From NCBI RefSeq assembly GCF_017884005.1, contig NZ_QFAY01000045.1:1-6063 (forward strand): a DNA stretch of 6,063 nucleotides, given 5' to 3'. Positions within the stretch are counted from its first letter, which is position 1, and each line of letters starts with the position of its first letter. The notes under the pieces were generated by a model. It did no database searches. It was given only the letters and a program-made list of their open reading frames with translations, and had not been told where the DNA came from. Shown in pieces: positions 1 through 5,800 of the stretch. The DNA is from Streptococcus panodentis. Lineage in GTDB: Bacteria; Bacillota; Bacilli; Lactobacillales; Streptococcaceae. Both the position numbers and the translations under genes were made by a program.

Positions 1-18
1 CGGACTGTGAGAGCCTCG

Positions 19-88
19 CGGGCTGGGAGTGAAAAGGTTTGGGGAACCTTTTCAGCCTGAGCTTAGAAACAAAAGAGTGAAGGGAACT
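19..88 (+). repeat. Left copy of a dispersed intergenic repeat
   Basis: A GGCTG/CAGCC outer pair (21-25 with 53-57) encloses an 8-bp hairpin, AAAAGGTT (32-39) with AACCTTTT (45-52). It is followed from position 51 by TTCAGCCTGAGCTTAGAAA. The same order of parts, a GGCTG-enclosed hairpin then TTCAGCCCGAGCCTAGAAA, occurs on the same strand at 5827-5905. This supports one repeat family with copies at both ends of the window. That it is dispersed through the genome is inference. Confidence 0.5.
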
Positions 89-109
89 AAATTTTTAAAA
101 ATTTAGTTC
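84..109. repeat. Perfect 26-bp AT-rich palindrome
   Basis: The 13 bases GAACTAAATTTTT (84-96) are followed directly by their exact reverse complement (97-109). As RNA this would form a long AU-rich hairpin with only a few bases in the loop. On the minus strand the TAA at 103-105, which ends the small open frame at 103-252, lies inside it, so it could be a weak terminator, but no clean U-run follows. It also resembles the AT-rich dyad of CodY boxes, though the match is not specific enough to call one. Confidence 0.6.
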
Positions 110-252
110 TTATACAGTATCTTCCAAAAGATCCATCCCTCTGTGGGTGAGGGCACAGCCATCATGGGAGTCTGTCCCACCGCCATCAGCCTTGCTTTTG
201 ACACTTCCTCACGGTCTTTTATCCGCAATCTCAAAGCAGTCCTTTGAGCAGC
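103..252 (-). other. Short open frame, possible gene remnant
   Basis: The minus strand is open between stops for 49 codons and ends at TAA 103-105. The last part reads MAVGQTPMMAVPSPTEGW (184-133) and continues to ...KILYKN. The only in-frame ATG that gives some length (184-186) would yield 27 residues and has no clear ribosome binding site. An ATG at 264-266 opens a different frame (MIGGELLKGLL, stop at 231-233), so one frameshift would join the two into a longer protein. I do not recognise a family. It may be the decayed end of a gene or simply part of a repeat. Confidence 0.2.
230..248. repeat. 7-bp hairpin
   Basis: CTCAAAG (230-236) pairs exactly with CTTTGAG (242-248) around a 5-base loop. 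No T-run follows on either strand, so it is not a terminator. Its minus-strand loop-side sequence AAGGACTG also occurs on the plus strand at 5815-5822, inside the hairpin at 5801-5828. Confidence 0.4.
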
Positions 253-257
253 TCACC

Positions 258-289
258 GCCTATCATTTTCTTATTTCAAAATGATAGGC
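258..289. repeat. Perfect 12-bp hairpin GCCTATCATTTT
   Basis: GCCTATCATTTT (258-269) pairs over all 12 bases with 278-289 around an 8-base loop. There is no T-run outside the stem, so this is a structured element rather than a classical terminator. The inner arms TATCATT and AATGATA are the same as those of the inverted repeat at 2964-2986, on the other side of the surface-protein gene. The rest of this gene-free stretch (290-369) shows only the 20-base segment 305-324, which is shared with the right end of the window. Confidence 0.55.
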
Positions 290-304
290 TGAAACTGTCC
301 TCCA

Positions 305-324
305 GACAGGTTCACTGCTAAAAG
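305..324 (+). repeat. 20-base segment shared with the right end
   Basis: The 20 bases starting GACAGGTTCACTG match 5972-5991 at 18 of 20 positions in the same orientation. At both sites the segment lies downstream of a TTCAGCC(C/T)GA repeat unit, by about 250 bases here and about 60 at the right end. This suggests that the left copy holds extra sequence inserted between the two conserved parts, though a different arrangement cannot be excluded. Confidence 0.4.
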
Positions 325-369
325 CAAAGGAAAAGACTCTACATGAATACTTCCAACTGTTTCCCAACT

Positions 370-397
370 AAAAAACAGCCAAATCTGGCTGTTTTTT
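370..397. terminator. Bidirectional terminator of surface-protein gene
   Basis: An 11-bp stem, AAAAAACAGCC (370-380) with GGCTGTTTTTT (387-397) around AAATCT, lies 5 bases beyond the minus-strand stop codon at 403. Each strand reads a GC-containing stem followed by a T-run, so it should end transcription from the surface-protein gene and also any reading from the left. Confidence 0.9.
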
Positions 398-402
398 TAC
401 AC

Positions 403-2940
403 CTACTCACGTGTTTTCTTTTTGTAAAAAAGACTCAGAACCATGAGAAGCAGCAAGTGCCCGCTGAGCAGGATCCAATGGGATAGATCATGACCTGTCT
501 TAGGCAGGCTGTTTTCAGAAGCAGCTGCCTGTCTGTGCTTGGCCGCTGCCTGATTGGCAGGATCAGCCGGCTGAGAATAGGCCGCCAGAACCGGCAGATT
601 TTGCTCAGCTGTAGCTAAAATAGACTGATAATGGCTGAGCCGTTCTGCTGCTGTCTGATCAGCATAGAGCTGGGACAGACGGTCATAAACGGCCTGGGCC
701 GCTGCCTGAACAGCCATCAGCCGGGCCAGTACGGCCTCCTGCTCCGCTTGGGCTGCCAGCTTGGCATCGTAGTCCGCCTGAGCTGCTGCCAAGGCTGCCT
801 GCGCCTGAGCCAAGTTTTCCTCAGCCTTTTCCAAAGCTGAAGCATTATCCTGCGCGGCCTGAACAGCGGCCTCAGCTGCAGCTACAGCTGCCTGCAGGCT
901 GTCTCTCTTCTGGACTGCCGCTGCCAGAGCGCTTTCTAGCTGTTCCAGCTTAGAGCTTTCGGCCTGTAGATTTTCCTGAGCAGAAGTCAGGGCATTTTGA
1001 GCCGAAGCCAGCACAGATTGCGCCTGTGCCAGGTTTTCCTGTTTGGCAGCTTCATCTAAATCAAGATTGGCCAGTGCTGCCTGAGCTGCTTCCAAGGCTG
1101 ACTGGTCAGCAGCCAGCTGCTGCTCTGCAGCTGCTAAATTGGCCTGGGCCTGAGCCAGACTGGAGCTGGCTGACTGGGCTTGCGCCAAAGCGGCTTTGGC
1201 AGCCTCTAAAGCTGCGGCAGCCTGATTATAGCTGTCTTGTGCTGCTTGTTTATCAGCTTGAGCTTGCTTATCAGCTGCTAAGGCCGCATCGTACGCTGCC
1301 TGTGCCTGAGCCACTTTCTGCGGATCCGCTGCGCCGCTTCCTTGGCTGGCTGCAATCGGATTCGCATTGAAATTATTTTGAGTGGCATATTTGACCTGAT
1401 CCTCGGAGACCAGGGTAAAATGAGCCATCGTAATGTCACTTTCCGTGGAGAAGTCCACTCCCAGATAGTTCTTTTGACTGCCGGTGTTCAGGCCGGAAAT
1501 TGACTTAGCATGCAGCCATTCATATCCGTTGAACATGAACTCAACCAGCGATTCATAGATTCGCTTTTTCATCTCAGCCACACTCAGCTGGGAGACGACT
1601 TCCTTCCAGATGAGGGCATTTTCATAATACTGCTGCCCCTGCTGTTCCTGCTCTGCGCTCGTTGTCGCAAGACCGTACTCACGCGCCACGCGGTTGATTC
1701 CCCAAGCATCATGATGGTATTTGTTCATCAAATCCCATGACCAATTATCCTTACGATACTCCGCAGCCACCTTATCGGCAAATTCCAGTGAGGAAGGAGT
1801 CACAAGGGTCTGACCAGTCCCCATCTGGCCGCGCAGCTGGTTAATGAGCTCTGAAGCAAACAGGGAGAGCTCCTGACGAATATTCTGCGGGATGTTATTG
1901 GTATCAACCATCACCTTGCTGTCATTAGGATCCGCTACATAATTGTTATAAGCTCTGACGGTGGCATTCAGGCCAGCCAGAGTCGCTTCAATCTGACTGA
2001 TTTGCGCTTGCGTCGTATTGGCGTCGGCCAGCTGTTTCAGGGCTGCGATATACTCCGGCGTCATATAGAGCTTATTCTGATTGTTGGATACCGTAGCAGC
2101 CGCCTGAGCAGCAGCTAGATTCTGCTGGGCCTGATTCAGAGCAGTCTGAGTCTTGCCAGCCTGAGCTGTCTTTGCTTCCAGATCTGCCTGAGAAGTTCGC
2201 AGAGTCTCTTCAGCCTGTGCTTGATTGGTTTTAGCCGCTTGCAGAGCAGCTTGGTTTTGGCTGTCAGCCTGACTGGCCTTGGCAAGGGCAGATCGTGCCT
2301 CCTCTGCTGCTGCTTTATCCGCAGCCACCTTTTCCTGAGCGCTCTTGACCTTCTGAGCAGCCTCAGCTGCACTTTCTCCACTCAGATCGGCCTGCGCCTG
2401 CGAAACACCTCTTTCTGCCTGCGATACCTGGCCTTCCTGCAGCTTGACCTGCTCCTGAGCTGTCTGAACAGCAGCCGCCTGACTATCGCGCTGATCCTGA
2501 GCAACGGTCACAGCTTGGTCAGCCGCAGCCAATTCTGACTGGCTTGTTGCCAGCTGATCGGTCTGCTGAGCGACTTGCTGCTTGGCCTGCTCAATAGCTT
2601 CCGGTGTCGCCTGAGCAGCAAGCTCCTGCGCCCGGTCGGCATCACTTTTGGCCTGAGTGAGCTGCTCTTGGGCTGCCCCAGCAGCTGCCTCAGACTGTGC
2701 CAGATTGGCCTGACCTTGATGAAGGGACTGATTCGCCTGATCCAGTTCTGCCTGAGCAGCCGCCACTTGCTCCTGCGAAACAGCTGGAGCCGCCTGAGCA
2801 CTGTCGGTCTGACTGTGACTATTTGCCGCCTCTGAATGAGCGGCATCCTCAAGCGTCTGGTCCGCCTGCACTCCTTCTGCAAGGAGCAGAGACAGGGCTA
2901 AAGCCCCAGCTGACAAAGCACTAAGCTTTTTTTTCGTCAT
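403..2940 (-). CDS. LPXTG surface protein, SEC10/PgrA-like with CAP domain
   Basis: An 845-residue secreted, cell-wall-anchored protein. A basic, hydrophobic signal peptide (1-26, likely cut after VQA) has no YSIRK motif. Two alanine/glutamine-rich coiled-coil arms (about 54-285 and 540-780) flank a folded centre (about 290-525). The arms show heptads such as L602, L609, L616, L623 and L247, L254, L268, L275. The centre resembles a CAP/SCP domain: YHHDAWGINRVAREYG (408-423), YYENA (438-442), YEWLHAKSISGL (473-484) and MAHFTLV (505-511) fit the usual His, GEN, GH and strand motifs, with H409/H410, E440 and H477 as possible site residues. The C-terminus has sortase signal LPKTG (812-816), a membrane segment (822-838) and tail KKKTRE. 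The layout is that of SEC10/PgrA proteins; enterococcal PrgA gives surface exclusion during conjugation. No conjugation gene is nearby, so the role here (adhesion, exclusion, proteolysis) is open. The start is firm: AAGGAG lies 7 bases upstream and the next Met is residue 293. Confidence 0.9.
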   Translation of the reverse strand: MTKKKLSALSAGALALSLLLAEGVQADQTLEDAAHSEAANSHSQTDSAQAAPAVSQEQVAAAQAELDQANQSLHQGQANLAQSEAAAGAAQEQLTQAKSDADRAQELAAQATPEAIEQAKQQVAQQTDQLATSQSELAAADQAVTVAQDQRDSQAAAVQTAQEQVKLQEGQVSQAERGVSQAQADLSGESAAEAAQKVKSAQEKVAADKAAAEEARSALAKASQADSQNQAALQAAKTNQAQAEETLRTSQADLEAKTAQAGKTQTALNQAQQNLAAAQAAATVSNNQNKLYMTPEYIAALKQLADANTTQAQISQIEATLAGLNATVRAYNNYVADPNDSKVMVDTNNIPQNIRQELSLFASELINQLRGQMGTGQTLVTPSSLEFADKVAAEYRKDNWSWDLMNKYHHDAWGINRVAREYGLATTSAEQEQQGQQYYENALIWKEVVSQLSVAEMKKRIYESLVEFMFNGYEWLHAKSISGLNTGSQKNYLGVDFSTESDITMAHFTLVSEDQVKYATQNNFNANPIAASQGSGAADPQKVAQAQAAYDAALAADKQAQADKQAAQDSYNQAAAALEAAKAALAQAQSASSSLAQAQANLAAAEQQLAADQSALEAAQAALANLDLDEAAKQENLAQAQSVLASAQNALTSAQENLQAESSKLEQLESALAAAVQKRDSLQAAVAAAEAAVQAAQDNASALEKAEENLAQAQAALAAAQADYDAKLAAQAEQEAVLARLMAVQAAAQAVYDRLSQLYADQTAAERLSHYQSILATAEQNLPVLAAYSQPADPANQAAAKHRQAAASENSLPKTGHDLSHWILLSGHLLLLMVLSLFYKKKTRE

Positions 2941-2947
2941 TCATATT

Positions 2948-2953
2948 CTCCTT
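2948..2953 (-). promoter_or_regulatory. Ribosome binding site of surface-protein gene
   Basis: The minus strand reads AAAGGAGAATATGA before the ATG, placing AAGGAG 7 bases upstream of the start. This fixes the start codon at 2938-2940. Confidence 0.85.
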
Positions 2954-2963
2954 TAACTCTTTT

Positions 2964-2986
2964 TATCATTGCAAAAACAAATGATA
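2964..2986. promoter_or_regulatory. Inverted repeat at transcription start, possible operator
   Basis: TATCATT (2964-2970) and AATGATA (2980-2986) are perfect 7-base inverted arms around 9 bases. A further half-site, TATCA, lies at 2996-3000 and overlaps the extended -10, again 9 bases away. The repeat sits at the start predicted from that -10 (about 2985), so it could be a repressor operator or a 5'-UTR hairpin. No regulator is identified. Confidence 0.4.
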
Positions 2987-2991
2987 CTTTC

Positions 2992-3000
2992 ATTCTATCA
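2992..3000 (-). promoter_or_regulatory. Extended -10 promoter of surface-protein gene
   Basis: The minus strand reads TGATAGAAT, an extended -10 (TGn plus TAGAAT, 5 of 6 matches to TATAAT), about 50 bases before the start codon. A perfect TTGACA is present at 3023-3028, but it is 25 bases from the -10 hexamer, which is too far for a normal -35, so the extended -10 is the better support. Confidence 0.5.
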
Positions 3001-3120
3001 TGTTTACGTTCCATCTGAAAGATGTCAACTCTTTTTTTGGACACTTTTCGCTAAAAAGCCAATTCATTGTCATCAGACTGTTATGAAAAAATCATGGACA
3101 AATCCTTTTAAAACCTAAAG

Positions 3121-3158
3121 AAAAACAGGGCAGCCCTTCAAACAGGCTCCGTTTTTTT
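3121..3158. terminator. Bidirectional terminator-like hairpin
   Basis: On the plus strand AAAAACAGGGCAGCC (3121-3135) can pair, with small bulges, with GGCTCCGTTTTT (3145-3156), ending in seven Ts. The minus strand also ends in a T-run (GTTTTTCTTT). It lies between alaT and the surface-protein promoter and would keep the two units apart. It is the third hairpin met by transcripts leaving alaT. Confidence 0.6.
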
Positions 3159-3195
3159 ACAATTATCCGCATTATTTTACAATTTAAAGACAAGA

Positions 3196-3214
3196 AAAAG
3201 CAGCCCCAGCTTTT
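3196..3214 (-). terminator. Second hairpin downstream of alaT
   Basis: On the minus strand AAAAGC (3214-3209) pairs with GCTTTT (3201-3196) around a 7-base loop, followed by a T-rich tract (TTCTTGTCTTT). It is weaker than a classical terminator because the stem has only two GC pairs, and it probably acts as backup to the hairpin at 3229-3257. Confidence 0.4.
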
Positions 3215-3220
3215 ACATCC

Positions 3221-3257
3221 AAAAACAGAGGAGCGGGATCGCCGCCCTGAAGCTCCT
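3221..3257 (-). terminator. Main terminator of alaT
   Basis: On the minus strand AGGAGC (3257-3252) pairs with GCTCCT (3234-3229), with an inner GGG/CCC helix, and CTGTTTTT follows to 3221. It lies about 40 bases after the alaT stop codon. The short CTG gap before the T-run makes it slightly atypical. Confidence 0.65.
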
Positions 3258-3295
3258 TTTGAAAATAAAAGCATGCAGCTGCTGTACCATCCGTC

Positions 3296-4510
3296 TTAAC
3301 GGCGGTACTGATGCAGGAAACGCGTCATTTTTTCCTGAATTTGAGCCAACTCATCCACCCGCGGGAGGTAAACGATACGGAAGTGGTCCGGCTCCTTCCA
3401 GTTAAAGCCGCGGCCGTGAACCAGCAGGACCTTCTCCTGCTTGAGGAAATCCAGCACAAACTGTTCATCATCATCAATGCGGTACATTTCCCGGTCAATT
3501 TTAGGGAAGATGTAAAGACCGGCTTTGGGCTTAACTGCTGACAGGCCCGGAATATCCTGAACAGCCTGATAAATAAAGTTCCGCTGCTCGTAAATCCGGC
3601 CGCCGGGCAGCAGCAGCTCATCTACAGACTGATGGCCGCCAAGCGAAGTCTGGACAACCTGCTGGGCCAGCACATTGGAGCAGAGCCGCATATTGGACAG
3701 CATATTGAGCCCTTCGATATAGCCTTTGACATGATGCTTAGGTCCAGACAGCACCATCCAGCCGACACGGAAACCTGCAATGCGGTGAGACTTGGAAAGT
3801 CCGTTCATGCTGACGCAGAACAGGTCTGGTGCCAGACTGGCTACCGGCGTATGGACATTGCCGTCCATGACCATGCGGTCGTAAATTTCATCTGCAAAGA
3901 TAATCAGACTGTTCTGACGGGCAACTTCCACAATCTCCAGCAGAAGCTCTTTGGGATAGAGGGCACCGGTCGGATTGTTGGGATTGATAATGACGATGGC
4001 CTTGGTATTAGAGGTAATCTTAGACTTGATGTCCTCAATGTCAGGATACCATTCTGCCTGTTCATCACAGATATAGTGCACAGCATTGCCGCCGGCCAGA
4101 CTGACAGCCGCTGTCCAGAGCGGATAGTCCGGCATAGGGACCAGCACCTCATCCCCGTCATCCAGCAGACCCTGCATGGACATGACAATCAGCTCGCTGA
4201 CGCCATTGCCCAGATAAATATCGTCGATGTCCACATCTGGGAAACGTTTCAGCTGGCAGTACTGCATGATGGCCTTGCGGGCAGAAAAAATCCCCTTGGA
4301 ATCCGAATAGCCTTCGCTGTCCCGCGCATTCATAATCAAGTCGTGAATCACTTCATCAGGAGCGGTAAAGCCAAACTCAGCCGGATTTCCAGTGTTGAGG
4401 CGGAGGATCTTTTCCCCATTGGCCCGCATACGCATAGCCTCTTCCAAGACCGGACCGCGAATATCATAGGCAACATGTTCCAGCTTGCTGGATTTGTTAA
4501 AATCTTTCAT
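3296..4510 (-). CDS. alaT: Alanine-synthesising aminotransferase AlaT
   Basis: A 404-residue PLP-dependent class I aminotransferase, cytoplasmic, that transfers the amino group of glutamate to pyruvate to give alanine and 2-oxoglutarate. The length matches E. coli AlaT (405 residues) and stretches such as SSKLEHVAYDIRGPVLEEA (7-25), NPNNPTGA (176-183) and IIFADEIYD (203-211) are nearly identical to what I recall of that protein. Active-site parts are complete: GNGVSE (101-106) for cofactor phosphate, Y129 stacking, N179, D207 and Y210 around PLP, Schiff-base lysine K240 in NGLSKSHRIAGFRVGW, and R378 for the substrate carboxylate in DHFRIVYLP. The start has GAGGA 9 bases upstream and matches the family N-terminus. 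It is transcribed alone, from the promoter at 4544-4572 to the terminators at 3121-3257. No CodY box was seen in its promoter. The exact amino-acceptor range cannot be read from sequence. Confidence 0.95.
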   Translation of the reverse strand: MKDFNKSSKLEHVAYDIRGPVLEEAMRMRANGEKILRLNTGNPAEFGFTAPDEVIHDLIMNARDSEGYSDSKGIFSARKAIMQYCQLKRFPDVDIDDIYLGNGVSELIVMSMQGLLDDGDEVLVPMPDYPLWTAAVSLAGGNAVHYICDEQAEWYPDIEDIKSKITSNTKAIVIINPNNPTGALYPKELLLEIVEVARQNSLIIFADEIYDRMVMDGNVHTPVASLAPDLFCVSMNGLSKSHRIAGFRVGWMVLSGPKHHVKGYIEGLNMLSNMRLCSNVLAQQVVQTSLGGHQSVDELLLPGGRIYEQRNFIYQAVQDIPGLSAVKPKAGLYIFPKIDREMYRIDDDEQFVLDFLKQEKVLLVHGRGFNWKEPDHFRIVYLPRVDELAQIQEKMTRFLHQYRR

Positions 4511-4519
4511 TATGTTTAT

Positions 4520-4524
4520 TCCTC
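4520..4524 (-). promoter_or_regulatory. Ribosome binding site of alaT
   Basis: GAGGA on the minus strand, 9 bases before the ATG at 4508-4510. It is the only strong site near this start. Confidence 0.75.
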
Positions 4525-4543
4525 AATTCATCAGAATGTTATC

Positions 4544-4572
4544 ATTATACCACCAGAAAAAGCGATTGACAA
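4544..4572 (-). promoter_or_regulatory. Sigma-A promoter of alaT
   Basis: TTGTCA (4567-4572, 5 of 6 matches) lies exactly 17 bases from a perfect TATAAT (4544-4549), which also carries the extended TGG. The start is expected near 4537, giving a short 5' UTR of about 27 bases. This predicts strong constitutive expression unless a repressor binds. Confidence 0.9.
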
Positions 4573-4631
4573 TCACCAGCAGCCATTTTTCTGAGCCGGA
4601 AAGCCCACGGTGCCAGGACAAAGGCAGGAAA

Positions 4632-4651
4632 GATTTTTAATTAAAAAAATC
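4632..4651. repeat. AT-rich dyad between divergent genes
   Basis: GATTTTT (4632-4638) pairs with AAAAATC (4645-4651) around AATTAA. It lies about 60 bases upstream of the alaT -35 and could be an upstream AT-rich element or a weak hairpin. The interval 4573-4672 otherwise shows no feature. Confidence 0.3.
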
Positions 4652-4672
4652 CTCTCTGGATTTCAGCGTTCG

Positions 4673-4858
4673 GAGAGTGGGACAACAATCGGTCAGACGG
4701 AGTCTTCGATCTTGTCAGAATGATACACTTCGAACATCTCTTCAAACTGTGCAGGGGGAGTGGCTGGTTGACCAAAGTCAGCAGAATTTCTCCCGAGCTC
4801 TGCGTCCTGCAATTAAACGATTGAAAGTTACGAAGTTAGGTCCCCTTGTCCCAGCCTC
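4673..4858. mobile_element. MITE-like repeat with terminal inverted repeats
   Basis: The left end GAGAGTGGGACAA (4673-4685) and the reverse complement of the right end, GAGGCTGGGACAA (4846-4858), match at 11 of 13 bases and bound a 186-bp stretch with no convincing gene. The same motif, GAGGCTGAGACAA, occurs at 5991-6003. From memory, sequences with GAGTGGGACAnAAATCGGT at one end and TTGTCCCAGCCTC at the other are common intergenic repeats in streptococci, and this looks like a diverged copy. No transposase is encoded, so any movement would need one supplied elsewhere. No clear target duplication is visible. Confidence 0.5.
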
Positions 4859-4892
4859 GCTTTTAGCGGATTTGCTTATAGCAAAACCTTAA
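4859..4892. repeat. Paired short hairpins after the repeat
   Basis: CGCT/AGCG (4859-4869) and TTTGC/GCAAA (4871-4885) are adjacent small stems directly after the right end of the repeat. They have little evident function. From here to 4968 I see no other feature. Confidence 0.25.
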
Positions 4893-4968
4893 GTCAAGCC
4901 AATCCTTTCTGTGCTGGTCTTGGGAAATAACTGGTTCCTGTGTTCCTCCTGCCCCTTGCTATTATATC

Positions 4969-4997
4969 TTTACATTTTCTCAAAAAAGTTTTACAAT
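4969..4997 (+). promoter_or_regulatory. Sigma-A promoter of the universal stress protein gene
   Basis: TTTACA (4969-4974, 5 of 6 matches) and TACAAT (4992-4997, 5 of 6) are separated by exactly 17 bases. The start is expected near 5004, about 236 bases before the gene's ATG, which makes the leader unusually long. Confidence 0.75.
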
Positions 4998-5151
4998 AGA
5001 AGTAAGAACCGGCAGTTCAGCCTAAAGAAGGTTTCTTTAGGTTCCTGTAGTGATGAAAACAGCTTTGTCGGATGAGGGAAGCTGTCCTGTCCCAGACAAA
5101 AACTCGAACGGCGAGTGACAGGAGAAGCCCCCTTGGCTGCTGAGGTGTTCC

Positions 5152-5208
5152 ATGAATACAGGCCTTCAGTGCCGGCAGTTCATCTCAGGCAGTTTTCACG
5201 CTGCTTGA
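5152..5208 (+). other. Possible 18-codon leader ORF
   Basis: ATG at 5152 opens MNTGLQCRQFISGSFHAA and stops at TGA 5206-5208, 31 bases before usp. GAGG lies 6 bases before the ATG, a good ribosome binding site that random short frames usually lack. It spans the second CCGGCAGTTCA copy. A weaker 21-codon frame lies at 5053-5118 without a good site. Translation is inference; a peptide this short may also be chance. Confidence 0.25.
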
Positions 5209-5227
5209 GCGGCCTTTCTAGCTGAAT

Positions 5228-5232
5228 GGAGG
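5228..5232 (+). promoter_or_regulatory. Ribosome binding site of usp
   Basis: GGAGG, 7 bases before the ATG at 5240, sets the start of the stress-protein gene. Confidence 0.85.
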
Positions 5233-5239
5233 TAGTGCT

Positions 5240-5692
5240 ATGACTCAAAAATATGAAAACATTATGGTGGCGGTTGATGGTTCGCATGAATCTGAACTGG
5301 CCTTTGAAAAAGGGGTCAATGTTGCCCTCAGAAACGGCTCCCGTCTGACCATCGCCCATGTCATTGATACCCGGGCGCTGCAAAGCGTCTCCACCTTCGA
5401 TGCAGATGTCTATGAAGAGCTGCAGGAAGATGCCAAGAAACTGACCGGCGAACTCAAAGAAAGAGCCCAAAAATCTGGTATCAAATATGTCGATATCGCC
5501 ATCGAAATGGGCAATCCCAAGACTCTGCTGGCCACGGACATTCCTGATGAACACAAGGTGGACCTGATTATGGTCGGCGCCACCGGTCTCAATGCTTTTG
5601 AACGCCTGCTGGTCGGATCCTCTTCTGAGTATATCCTGCGCCATGCCAAGGTGGACCTGCTGGTCGTCAGAGACCGTGAAAAGACCTTATAA
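5240..5692 (+). CDS. Universal stress protein (UspA family)
   Basis: A 150-residue single-domain Usp, the usual length for the family. It begins with YENIMVAVDGSHESELAF (5-22), whose D13 normally contacts the nucleotide, and has GATGLNAFERLLVGSSSEYI (113-132), an exact fit to the ATP-binding pattern G-x2-G-x9-G-(S/T) with G113, G116, G126 and S127. This puts it with the nucleotide-binding, MJ0577-like branch rather than E. coli UspA itself. It has no signal peptide or membrane segment, so it is cytoplasmic and probably dimeric. It is transcribed away from alaT with its own promoter and long leader. The precise stress or partner in streptococci is not well defined. No intrinsic terminator follows closely, so transcripts may run to the hairpins at 5896-5963 or 6020-6057. 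Confidence 0.95.
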   Translation: MTQKYENIMVAVDGSHESELAFEKGVNVALRNGSRLTIAHVIDTRALQSVSTFDADVYEELQEDAKKLTGELKERAQKSGIKYVDIAIEMGNPKTLLATDIPDEHKVDLIMVGATGLNAFERLLVGSSSEYILRHAKVDLLVVRDREKTL

Positions 5693-5722
5693 TACTCTTT
5701 CCAGCCATTAACCCGCCTTTCC

Positions 5723-5745
5723 CTGACAGTTTGGGAGCCTGTCAG
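5723..5745 (+). repeat. 7-bp inverted repeat after usp
   Basis: CTGACAG (5723-5729) and CTGTCAG (5739-5745) form a perfect stem with a 9-base loop, 30 bases beyond the usp stop. No T-run follows, so it is more likely to protect the mRNA end or to belong to a repeat than to terminate. Confidence 0.4.
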
Positions 5746-5800
5746 AAGCAGCGGATATCGTCAGTTGCTTTATCTTTTATGACTTTGTCAGCTTGCCTTG

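Larger units (their letters stand above)
5004..5239 (+). promoter_or_regulatory. Long structured 5' leader of usp
   Basis: If the promoter at 4969-4997 is used, the mRNA carries about 236 untranslated bases. These can form CCTAAAGAA/TTCTTTAGG (9 bp, from 5021), a compound stem TCCTGTC (5085-5091)/GACAGGA (5117-5123) with inner ACTCG/CGAGT (5102-5106, 5112-5116), and AGCC/GGCT near 5127-5139. The 11-mer CCGGCAGTTCA occurs twice, at 5009-5019 and 5172-5182. I do not recognise a T-box, a known riboswitch or another named RNA family. No T-run follows any stem, so control, if present, would act on translation or RNA stability rather than by attenuation. Confidence 0.4.

Noticed and set aside
84..109. 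CodY-binding box
   Set aside because: The palindrome is AT-rich and partly similar to the CodY dyad, but it lies far from any start codon in the window and the match is not specific.
2221..2882. Several ORFs of 81-124 residues on both strands inside the surface-protein gene
   Set aside because: They are frame shadows of GC- and alanine-rich coiled-coil coding sequence; their translations are rich in Leu, Arg and Ser with no domain.
3023..3028. TTGACA as -35 of the surface-protein promoter
   Set aside because: It is a perfect hexamer but 25 bases from the TAGAAT -10; with 17-base spacing the partner would be the poor AAACAT.
3092..3274. 60-residue minus-strand ORF
   Set aside because: It runs across three terminator hairpins, has no ribosome binding site, and no recognisable product.
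3632..4594. 320-residue plus-strand ORF opposite alaT
   Set aside because: It lies antisense to a complete, highly conserved aminotransferase, includes the alaT promoter, has no family motifs, and arises from the codon bias of alaT.
4677..4892. 71-residue plus-strand ORF
   Set aside because: It lies almost wholly inside the MITE-like repeat, lacks a ribosome binding site, and its sequence looks noncoding.
5226..5243. 5-codon ORF overlapping the usp start by ATGA
   Set aside because: It contains the usp ribosome binding site itself and has none of its own; the overlap is likely chance.
5180..5644. 154-residue minus-strand ORF opposite usp
   Set aside because: It is antisense to an intact Usp with all motifs, and its sequence is low in recognisable domains.
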